A DNA stretch of 64,000 nt from SB25 sp050180705 (GTDB lineage: Bacteria > Bacteroidota > Bacteroidia > Bacteroidales > Tenuifilaceae), in the NCBI GenBank assembly GCA_050180705.1, contig JBFXDX010000013.1, positions 62,001-126,000 on the forward strand, given 5' to 3'. The notes under the pieces were generated by a model, which saw only the letters and a list, made by a program, of their open reading frames with translations, did no database searches and was not told the origin of the DNA. How positions within the stretch are numbered: the stretch's first letter is position 1; every line of letters starts with the position of its first letter. This document shows positions 8,254 through 15,407 of the stretch, one piece after another. Position numbers and translations under genes: made by a program.

Positions 8254-10158
8254 ATGAAAACAAAATTAACAATTTTAATGCTACTTATGCTAAACACACA
8301 TGTTTGGGCTCAAAATAGATCGGATGTTTTAACCAAACAACGCAATTTGCAAAGTCTATGGGATTTTAAGGAAACAAAAGCTGGCGGAATGTTAGATGTT
8401 AAGCATTATAAACTTGATTTAAAGGTTGATCCATCTGTATATGGAATTTCCGGGACTGTTACTACAACTTTTGAAATGAAAAACTCTGGAAATAAAATTA
8501 CTTTCGATTTGCTTAACAATATGGTTGTTGATAGTGTAAAATTCAACAATCAATTGGTCTCGTTTGCTCATTTAGACGATGAGATTGAAATCACATTACC
8601 AGTAACCCTTAATGCCAAAGATTTATCTAGTATTTCTATTTCTTATCATGGTGCACCAATGAGTTTTGGATTTGGTGCTTTCGAGCAAACAACCCATAAT
8701 GGGATTCCTATCATATGGACATTAAGTGAACCATATGGGGCGTTCACATGGTGGCCATGTAAACAGTCGTTATTCGATAAAGCCGACAGCATTGATGTTA
8801 TTGTAAATACTTTAACAGGCAACAAGGTTGCTTCGAATGGTGTTCTAGTATCAACTGAAAATACGGAAATGGGAGTAGCGTATCATTGGAAACATAAACA
8901 TCCCATAGCAACCTACCTTGTTGCTTTTGCTGTTACAAACTATCAAGAATTACGTACCGAGGTGCCGGTTGAAGGTCAGAGTCCAATTCAAATAATTGAC
9001 TATTGCTATCCCGAGGATAATAGTCAATGGGTTACTAATCAGCAAAATGTTGTAAATGCTATGAAAGTATACAATGATATTTTTATAACCTATCCTTTTG
9101 CCGATGAGAAATATGGACATGCTCAGTTTGGCTGGGGCGGGGGAATGGAGCATCAGACTATGAGTTTTATGTACGATAATAGTGAAGTGCTTGTTATACA
9201 TGAACTTGCTCATCAGTGGTTTGGTGACTATATTACGTGTGGTAGTTGGGCAGATATTTGGATTAATGAGGGTTTTGCAACGTATTGTGAAGGACTTTAT
9301 CTTGAATACACTTACGGAGAAAAAGAATTTAAAAATTGGAGAACTAATGAAATTATTCAAATCACTTCTCAACCTGGAGGTTCTGTATACTGCACTGATA
9401 CTGCAAGTGTAAATGCAATTTTTAATGGACGATTGTCATACGCCAAAGGAGGCGAGGTGTTGCACATGTTGCGGAAACAGATTGGTGACGAAGCATTTTT
9501 CAAAGGAATCAGAAATTATTTGAATGATCCGGCACTTGCCAATGGCTTTGCAAAAACTCAAGATTTTGAGGCTCATATAGAGTTAGTGGCCGATTCATCT
9601 TTAACCGAATTTTTTAACGATTGGATATATGGACAGGGGTTTCCTAAATACAAAATTACATGGCAAGATGCTGATGAAACAGTTTGGGTGCGTATTGAGC
9701 AAACACAATCGAATGCTTCGGTTTCGTTTTTCGAAATGAAAATTCCCATTCGGTTTAGCAATGCTACACAGGATACAATTGTATGGTTTCATAATACACA
9801 AAATAACCAGTTGCTTAGTGCGAATATAGGTTTTAATGCAACTCAGGCTGTATTTGATCCCAACAAGGAGATTACATCTAATAGTAACACTTTGACAAAA
9901 GGGCAGTTGCTTTCAGTTGATGAAAAGTTTTCTAGTTTAATTTCTGTTTCCCCAAACCCATCATTGAATGGAACCGTTGTAATTAATGCTGAGAATGAAA
10001 TTAAAGAAATTGATGTATTTACCATTCTTGGAAACAGTGTACTTTCAATACATAGTCCAGGTAGAAGATCTGAATTTAATTTAACAAAAGGAGTTTATGT
10101 TGTTAAAGTTGATCTAATTGATGACCGTTATAGAATAGTAAAAGTAATTGTTAAGTAA
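8254..10158 (+). CDS. M1 family aminopeptidase with T9SS sorting domain
   Basis: Secreted zinc aminopeptidase of 634 residues. A signal peptide ends near residue 20 (HVWAQ). An N-terminal beta domain and the M1 catalytic domain follow, with the exopeptidase motif in the form GGGMEHQTM (about 291-299) and the zinc site HELAHQWFGD plus a downstream Glu (WINEGFATY). This is the HExxH-x18-E arrangement. The large C-terminal ERAP-like domain is absent. The last ~75 residues are a T9SS sorting domain (SVSPNPSLNG, GVYVVKVDL), so the enzyme is predicted to be on the cell surface or released, probably feeding peptide uptake. Confidence 0.92.
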   Translation: MKTKLTILMLLMLNTHVWAQNRSDVLTKQRNLQSLWDFKETKAGGMLDVKHYKLDLKVDPSVYGISGTVTTTFEMKNSGNKITFDLLNNMVVDSVKFNNQLVSFAHLDDEIEITLPVTLNAKDLSSISISYHGAPMSFGFGAFEQTTHNGIPIIWTLSEPYGAFTWWPCKQSLFDKADSIDVIVNTLTGNKVASNGVLVSTENTEMGVAYHWKHKHPIATYLVAFAVTNYQELRTEVPVEGQSPIQIIDYCYPEDNSQWVTNQQNVVNAMKVYNDIFITYPFADEKYGHAQFGWGGGMEHQTMSFMYDNSEVLVIHELAHQWFGDYITCGSWADIWINEGFATYCEGLYLEYTYGEKEFKNWRTNEIIQITSQPGGSVYCTDTASVNAIFNGRLSYAKGGEVLHMLRKQIGDEAFFKGIRNYLNDPALANGFAKTQDFEAHIELVADSSLTEFFNDWIYGQGFPKYKITWQDADETVWVRIEQTQSNASVSFFEMKIPIRFSNATQDTIVWFHNTQNNQLLSANIGFNATQAVFDPNKEITSNSNTLTKGQLLSVDEKFSSLISVSPNPSLNGTVVINAENEIKEIDVFTILGNSVLSIHSPGRRSEFNLTKGVYVVKVDLIDDRYRIVKVIVK

Positions 10159-10331
10159 ATTTTATTAACTCATCACAATAGATGTAATCTAATATTATTG
10201 TCTTTGTTGTAATTTTAAAAAGTAGTTTTGCTGTATAATTAGACTACTGTTAATGTTTAGTGCGAAGTTATTCTTGTTGGGTTTATTTTTAGGTCGTGTG
10301 TCGGAATGTATTAAGTCCTAATAACAATTTA

Positions 10332-10811
10332 ATGAGAAGTAAGAGTCTAAAGATACCTTTAACCAGTATCGAAAAAGAACGCTTAAAACAAAATAAAGTA
10401 AAAGTATCTGATATTGCCAATTTTGCAGTTGATGAACTTGCGGTTTTACTTGGAGTTTCGTTTGAACGTGCTAGAGAAATATATGCTTACGTTGAGTTTC
10501 AGAGTATTCCATCGGTCGGCGTTAGATTTGCTGAGGATTTGATTTCATTGGGTTATTATTCTATAGCAGAGTTAAAGGGAAAGGATGGCGCTTTGTTAAC
10601 CGATGAATTTGAACTACAGAAGGGATCCTGGATTGATCCTTGTGTTGAGGATCAATTCCGGTTGGTGGTTTACTATGCCAATACGCAGGATGCTAGTAAA
10701 CAGTGGTGGAACTTTACCGAGGAACGCAAGAAATATCGTCTTGAAAATGGTTATCCACCAACTCGACCCAAGAAGGCTTGGCACGAAACATTACAAAAAA
10801 AGTTGGAGTAA
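10332..10811 (+). CDS. Cdd1-type helix-hairpin-helix protein
   Basis: Cytosolic protein of about 159 residues from the ATG at 10332 (MRSKSLKIPL). Two helix-hairpin-helix-like segments are visible (FAVDELAVLLGVSFERAREIYAY and IPSVGVRFAEDLISLGYYSIAEL). They are followed by SWIDPCVEDQFRLVVYYA, the DPCV signature of the Cdd1 'pathogenicity locus' family. These proteins probably bind DNA non-specifically; the name comes from a Clostridioides neighbour gene, not a virulence role. A GTG at 10296 would add 12 residues and is less likely. The stop codon sits in the loop of a terminator hairpin. Confidence 0.75.
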   Translation: MRSKSLKIPLTSIEKERLKQNKVKVSDIANFAVDELAVLLGVSFERAREIYAYVEFQSIPSVGVRFAEDLISLGYYSIAELKGKDGALLTDEFELQKGSWIDPCVEDQFRLVVYYANTQDASKQWWNFTEERKKYRLENGYPPTRPKKAWHETLQKKLE

Positions 10812-10828
10812 TAGCGCTCCAACTTTTT
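10797..10828 (+). terminator. Rho-independent terminator after the Cdd1-like gene
   Basis: AAGTTGGAG pairs with CTCCAACTT around an eight-base loop holding the gene's own stop codon, followed by TTTT. The stem overlaps the last codons of the gene. Confidence 0.8.
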
Positions 10829-10906
10829 AAACAATAATTATAAAATCTATGACTTGGCGTCACATTGAGTAGTTTCCTACTCAATATTTTTAAATACAAA
10901 GTTTAA

Positions 10907-12535
10907 TTATTTCTGCATAAATGGATATTTATAATCTGTTGCAGGTACTAGAGTTTCTTTAATCGTACGAGCACTTGTCCAACGGATTAAATTCAAATGG
11001 CTCCCTGCTTTATCATTTGTTCCCGATGCCCGAGCTCCACCGAATGGCTGCTGACCAACAACCGCACCCGTTGGCTTGTCGTTGATATAAAAATTACCTG
11101 CGGCATAACGCAATTTTTCCATTGCCATATCGATAGCATTACGGTCGGTTGCAAAAACGGCACCAGTTAGAGCGTATGGCGATGTCTGATCGCAAAGTTC
11201 TAGGGTCTTTTCGTATTCGTTATCGTTATATACATAAATAGTAAGAACTGGACCAAAAATCTCCTCTTCCATTGTTAAGAAATGAGGATTAGTGGTAAGA
11301 ATAACGGTTGGCTCTACAAAGTATCCTACAGTTTTGTCACCATTGCCGCCAAATACTATTTCGGCATCCTTGGCCTCTTTCGCTTTTTGGATGTAGCCCA
11401 TGATATTGTCGAATGATGCTTCATCGATAACAGCATTTACGAAATTTGTAAAATCAGTAGCATCTCCCATTTTTATTTCACCAAGCATTTTGCCCATGGC
11501 TGTTTTTAGTTCAGGCCACATCGATTTTGGGATATATGCACGCGATGCTGCTGAACATTTTTGACCTTGATATTCAAATGCTCCACGAACCATTGCAACT
11601 GCAACCTCGTCTAAATGTGCACTTGGGTGAACTATAATGAAATCTTTGCCACCCGTTTCGCCAACTAATTTAGGGTATGAACGATATGTTCCAAGGTTTT
11701 CTGCAATTTGTTTCCAAAAATGGTTGAACGTTCCTGTTGAGCCTGTAAAGTGAATGCCTGCAAGCATCGGATGTTTGAATACTTCTTTGCCAATAACAGA
11801 ACCCTTGCTTGGAACAAAGTTGATAACACCATCGGGAACCCCAGCTTCCTTGTAAATCTTCATCAAGATGTAGTTTGATAGGAGTGATGTCGTGGCTGGT
11901 TTCCAAACAACAGTGTTTCCCATCAAAACTGGCGACATGTTTAGGTTCGATGCAATTGCGGTAAAGTTGAAGGGAGAAACAGTGAATACAAAACCTTCCA
12001 ATGGGCGATACTCTGTGCGGTTTAGGTGAGCGTTTTCTGAAATAGGTTGCTCGTTGTAGATTTGACTTACAAAGTAAGCGTTGAAACGCAAGAAGTCAAT
12101 AACCTCGCAGGCCGAATCAATCTCTGCTTGATATGCATTCTTGCTTTGACCAAGCATTGTGGCAGCATTAATTAATGCACGATATTTCTTTGAAATTAGT
12201 TCTGCAATTTTTAATGTAACTGAAACCCTATCGATCCACGATGTTTGCTCCCATTTATGACGAGCAGCCAATGCTGCTTCAATGGCCATGTTAACTTCCT
12301 TTTCGCTAGCTATGTGGTAGGTTGCAATTACCTTGGAATGATTATGAGGCATTACAACATTGGCTGTAACTCCTGTTTTAACTTCTTTACCTCCAATAAT
12401 TAATGGAATTTCTATTGGGTTGTTGGCAAGATTCTCTAATTCTTTTTCAAGTCTAATTCTTTCTTGAGAGTTAGGCCTATACTCAAGAATTAGCTCATTT
12501 TTGGGACATTCAAAATTGAAAATTGCGTTATTCAT
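10907..12535 (-). CDS. pruA: L-glutamate gamma-semialdehyde (P5C) dehydrogenase
   Basis: NAD+-dependent enzyme that oxidises glutamate gamma-semialdehyde (from proline or arginine breakdown) to glutamate. The 542-residue length matches the stand-alone P5CDH of mitochondria and Bacteroidota. Visible aldehyde-dehydrogenase signatures include FTGSTGTF (NAD binding), KLVGETGGKDF with the general-base Glu (about 290-300), and GQKCSAASRAYI with the catalytic Cys (about 325). The EEIFGPVL motif and PFGGARASGTNDKAG are near the C terminus. No proline dehydrogenase is in the window. It supplies glutamate, the substrate of gdhA further along. Confidence 0.96.
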   Translation of the reverse strand: MNNAIFNFECPKNELILEYRPNSQERIRLEKELENLANNPIEIPLIIGGKEVKTGVTANVVMPHNHSKVIATYHIASEKEVNMAIEAALAARHKWEQTSWIDRVSVTLKIAELISKKYRALINAATMLGQSKNAYQAEIDSACEVIDFLRFNAYFVSQIYNEQPISENAHLNRTEYRPLEGFVFTVSPFNFTAIASNLNMSPVLMGNTVVWKPATTSLLSNYILMKIYKEAGVPDGVINFVPSKGSVIGKEVFKHPMLAGIHFTGSTGTFNHFWKQIAENLGTYRSYPKLVGETGGKDFIIVHPSAHLDEVAVAMVRGAFEYQGQKCSAASRAYIPKSMWPELKTAMGKMLGEIKMGDATDFTNFVNAVIDEASFDNIMGYIQKAKEAKDAEIVFGGNGDKTVGYFVEPTVILTTNPHFLTMEEEIFGPVLTIYVYNDNEYEKTLELCDQTSPYALTGAVFATDRNAIDMAMEKLRYAAGNFYINDKPTGAVVGQQPFGGARASGTNDKAGSHLNLIRWTSARTIKETLVPATDYKYPFMQK

Positions 12536-12838
12536 ATTCTTACTTAGTTATGAGTTAAATCGATATGCAAATAAATGCATAACGATTTTTAATTGTTATG
12601 ATTTTTGTCAATTCTGTTGATTATTTATTGTGTTAAACAACATTTAATTAACATAGAACATGCTGAATTGTTCATTTTTATTGAGGATAGCAATGCACTC
12701 GGTTTATTTGTTAGTGGGTATTATGATTGTGAATTTTCTGATTAAAATCATTTGCCTTAAGCTGTTATTAAACTTAACTTTGTGGATACAAGAATTGCTT
12801 AAATGGTTTTTGCATAATAATCTTTCATTTTGCATTGT
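12536..12838. other. Divergent intergenic region (pruA / modE-like)
   Basis: About 300 AT-rich bases between pruA (minus) and the ModE-like gene (plus). It contains a short inverted repeat CATAAC/GTTATG near 12580-12600 and must carry the promoter of the metal-uptake locus. No clear -7/-33 pair or ModE operator is recognised. An open frame at 12660-12899 overlaps the ModE-like gene and looks spurious. Confidence 0.45.
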
Positions 12839-13222
12839 ATGGCTGGTCCTAAAGGTTCTAAATATTACAATATATATCTCGATTTTTCAGTTTTTTTGAA
12901 ACATCGTGAGGATGGAAATCCTGTATTGACAGCGGAGCACTTTGAACTATTGATGAATATAGGGGAGTTGGGTTCGTTGGTGGCAACCGCTGAAAAAATG
13001 AAGATTAGTTACCGAAAGGCTTGGGGGTTACTTCATCAATCTGAGCAAACATTGGGATTCCCTTTGCTCGAAAAACATCGTGGCGGACGCGATGGTGGTA
13101 ATACTTTTCTTACCCTTGAAGGTAAAAACTTGGTTGAATCATATAAGGAGTTAAAGGCTGAGTTCGATGCATCAATTAAAGTCATTGTGAAGAATTTTTT
13201 TCATAGAATTAACGAGCAGTAG
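12839..13222 (+). CDS. ModE-like winged-helix regulator (DNA-binding domain only)
   Basis: The 127-residue protein starts MAGPKG and carries a LysR-type winged helix (about 25-100): LLMNIGELGSLVATAEKMKISYRKAWGLL, the helix-turn-helix typical of ModE. It continues with PLLEKHRGGRDGGNTFLTLEG, the ModE wing. The molybdate-binding MOP domains of E. coli ModE are missing, as in many short ModE forms, so the metal signal must come another way. It is the first gene of a run that ends in WtpABC and is the obvious candidate regulator. An ATG nine bases upstream is in frame but the family start favours 12839. Confidence 0.85.
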   Translation: MAGPKGSKYYNIYLDFSVFLKHREDGNPVLTAEHFELLMNIGELGSLVATAEKMKISYRKAWGLLHQSEQTLGFPLLEKHRGGRDGGNTFLTLEGKNLVESYKELKAEFDASIKVIVKNFFHRINEQ

Positions 13223-13228
13223 AGAGTG

Positions 13229-13969
13229 ATGAGGTTTCTGGTTGGAATAGACGATACTGATAATCTTGAGAGCAGAGGTACTGGCTTTGTTGGAAGGACA
13301 ATGGCTGAACAGATTGTTGCCAATGGACTTGGAACAACAGGCGCAATTTCGCGTCACCAGTTGCTTTTTGATCCTCGTGTACCATATACATCGCATAATT
13401 CATCGCTTTGCATTGAGGTTGAGACTAATGATAAAGATGAACTACTCAACTTTATGATTAAGTACTTGCTTAAAGCCTGTGCCATTGGTTCCGATTGTGG
13501 TTTATGTATGATTGATGCCGACAATATTCCAAGTTCAGTAATTGATTGGGGCAAAACTGCCAAGCAAGATTTGGTCCGGCAGATTGATGGCTTGAATTTA
13601 GCAAAACGAGAAAATATCACCCTAATTGGTCTTACAGGAAATCACGATGGAGTTATTGGTTCAATGGCTGCTATTGGGTTACGAGCATCGGGTAACGATG
13701 GTAGGTTTGTGGCTCTTAAGGGAACCGATGTTCGAACAATTACAGGTGTTAAAACTTTGGCCGAACTGAAAGCCCTTGTTGAAATAGATCGGGCAATAAC
13801 TTTGAATGGTGAAATTGTTGACAATTCATCATCAATTCTCATGGAGGGTTGGCTGCGGCCAGTTCACCAAGAGGGTCTAATTACGTTGATTGTGAGTAAA
13901 ATTGATAAAAATAATGGTTATGGTTACAAACTTGCAGACAAAGAGTGCATCAAGAGCATTTCCAATTAG
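13229..13969 (+). CDS. TiaS-like IDDTD-domain protein
   Basis: Protein of about 246 residues beginning MRFLVGIDDTDNLESRGTG. IDDTD with a following Gly-rich turn is the ATP-binding signature of the kinase-like domain of archaeal TiaS, the tRNA-Ile2 agmatidine synthetase. A second conserved block, GLTGNHDGVIGSMAAIGLRASGNDGRF (about residues 132-158), matches the ferredoxin-like region. The OB fold and zinc ribbon that let TiaS bind tRNA are absent at this length. Bacteria use TilS (lysidine) for this tRNA position, so the function here must differ. It follows the ModE-like gene by six bases and overlaps the next gene. A metal- or cofactor-related role is inference from context. GTG at 13226 is an alternative start. 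Confidence 0.7.
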   Translation: MRFLVGIDDTDNLESRGTGFVGRTMAEQIVANGLGTTGAISRHQLLFDPRVPYTSHNSSLCIEVETNDKDELLNFMIKYLLKACAIGSDCGLCMIDADNIPSSVIDWGKTAKQDLVRQIDGLNLAKRENITLIGLTGNHDGVIGSMAAIGLRASGNDGRFVALKGTDVRTITGVKTLAELKALVEIDRAITLNGEIVDNSSSILMEGWLRPVHQEGLITLIVSKIDKNNGYGYKLADKECIKSISN

Positions 13970-14480
13970 TTTTTCGACCACTGCGCAAATACTACTTTTG
14001 CTTATAGTTGGTTTTGTGGCAACTTGGCTACACTATAAGTTTAGAATTCCATTGCGAATGCCCGGTAGGCATGGTTTGGAGTTTATGCTTCTGGTTATGG
14101 GTGCAAGGTACTTATCTAGCTTGCGTTTGGCAACATCAATTACAATAGCAGGTTCAATTTTAACAACCCTTATCCCAGGATTTGGATTTACCGATCCAAT
14201 TATGCCGTACATATACGTAGGAATGGGGGCTTTTATTGATTTTGCTTGGTACAGTTGGCGTAAACAATTAGTTTGGATTCCAGTTATTGCATTATTAGGC
14301 GGATTAACCTACACTCTAATTCCACTTGTCAGAATTGTATTTTCTTCGTTAACTGGCTATTTTTACGGTAGTTTGGCAACTGGATTTATGCTTCCAATTT
14401 TTACTCACTTCATTTTTGGTTTTATTGGAGCATTGGCTGGAGTTGGGGCTGCCTCAGGGTTGAAAAGGTTAAAGAAGTAG
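13914..14480 (+). CDS. Small polytopic membrane protein, ECF S-component-like
   Basis: About 188 residues with five or six hydrophobic helices, an RIPLRMPGRHGLEFMLLVMGAR loop-helix and GAFIDFAWYSW. The size and small-residue-rich helices resemble substrate-binding S components of ECF transporters (CbiM/ThiT/MptD class), but I do not recognise a specific family. The start lies inside the TiaS-like gene (ATG at 13914 or 13920), giving about 50-56 bases of overlap and likely translational coupling. Its place between a TiaS-like protein and a TonB/Wtp uptake system suggests transport of the same metal or a cofactor precursor. Confidence 0.55.
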   Translation: MVMVTNLQTKSASRAFPISFSTTAQILLLLIVGFVATWLHYKFRIPLRMPGRHGLEFMLLVMGARYLSSLRLATSITIAGSILTTLIPGFGFTDPIMPYIYVGMGAFIDFAWYSWRKQLVWIPVIALLGGLTYTLIPLVRIVFSSLTGYFYGSLATGFMLPIFTHFIFGFIGALAGVGAASGLKRLKK

Positions 14481-14486
14481 AATAAT

Positions 14487-14508
14487 TAGGGCTAAAAATG
14501 GCCCTTTT
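14487..14508 (+). terminator. Weak terminator or attenuator hairpin
   Basis: AGGGC and GCCCT form a five-base stem with an eight-base loop followed by TTT, between the membrane protein and the lipoprotein gene. It may partly separate the regulatory genes from the uptake genes. Confidence 0.45.
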
Positions 14509-14522
14509 ATATTAATATCGAT

Positions 14523-15407
14523 ATGAAAAATATTTCGATTCGTGTTTGGTTTATGCTTGTGGTGGTTGTTGTGATATCAATTTCCTGCAAGAAATCAGAT
14601 AAAAATATTGATGCCCCTTTTATTGAGTTGGTTAGTGGCGAAAATCTTATAACCGATGATACATCGGCTTCAGTTGCCGAAATGCTGAAATTTAAGGTGC
14701 ATTGTAACTGGAATGGCGATAATACTCTAACCAACTTTATTGTTGCCAGCAACGATAAGCGCGTGGTTGATGAGGGTATGAACGTTAAGGAGTTTGAACG
14801 CGAGGTAACCTTTGCCAAGGGAACCGATGATGTTGAGTTGATTATTTTCACCATTCGCGATATTAAGGGCGGTTCATCCAGCGTTTCGCTTACTGTAAAC
14901 AAGGATGATGGAACTATTGGTGGTGAGTTGGTTCGCTTTAACAGTATTGAACTTGATGCGCAAAGCGTTGAAAATGGCAAAAGTTTTCTGTCGTTAACCA
15001 ATGGCGTTTCTTACACAATGCAGGATGCAAATGGAATACCGGGTGATATTCATATGCTTTACTTTTACGATCCAGCAGGCGATTACAACACAATTGCATC
15101 GCCCGGTGCTAATCTTGCTAATATTTATGATTTGTCGAGTTGGACAATACACAATACTGCACGTTTCTATCCTGTAACAATGACTCAGGAACAGTTCGAT
15201 GCAATATCTGAACCATCATATGTTGTAAGCCTTTATTCCGAGGCAGATGGAAAACGCAAGGCCAAGAATTTAAAGGCTGGCGATACTTACTCGTTCAAAG
15301 TGGAAAGCAATGGAAAGTACGGCGTTTTCAGGGTTGTAGAGGTAACAGGTCAGGAGACAGGCACGGTTGTTTTTTTCTGTAGTGATGCAGAAGTAGTTTT
15401 TTTCTGA
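14523..15407 (+). CDS. Uncharacterised lipoprotein partner of a TonB receptor
   Basis: The 294-residue protein has a lipoprotein signal with lipobox SISC (Cys about 22) and a KKSDK stretch after the Cys. The rest looks like two beta-sandwich domains. The first (about 30-130) has Ig-like strand alternation; the second (about 135-294) has no motif I recognise. Its TGA stop shares a base with the ATG of the TonB receptor gene (TGATG), so the two are made together. By analogy with SusCD-like and HmuY-like pairs it may be a surface lipoprotein that captures the receptor's substrate. That role is inference; no SusD motif is present. Confidence 0.65.
   Translation: MKNISIRVWFMLVVVVVISISCKKSDKNIDAPFIELVSGENLITDDTSASVAEMLKFKVHCNWNGDNTLTNFIVASNDKRVVDEGMNVKEFEREVTFAKGTDDVELIIFTIRDIKGGSSSVSLTVNKDDGTIGGELVRFNSIELDAQSVENGKSFLSLTNGVSYTMQDANGIPGDIHMLYFYDPAGDYNTIASPGANLANIYDLSSWTIHNTARFYPVTMTQEQFDAISEPSYVVSLYSEADGKRKAKNLKAGDTYSFKVESNGKYGVFRVVEVTGQETGTVVFFCSDAEVVFF

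Noticed and set aside
8109..8297. 62-codon minus-strand open frame upstream of the M1 aminopeptidase
   Set aside because: It overlaps the aminopeptidase signal peptide region and has only low-complexity hydrophobic sequence.
12660..12899. 79-codon open frame before the ModE-like gene
   Set aside because: It overlaps the start of the well-supported ModE-like gene in another frame and looks like translated AT-rich DNA.
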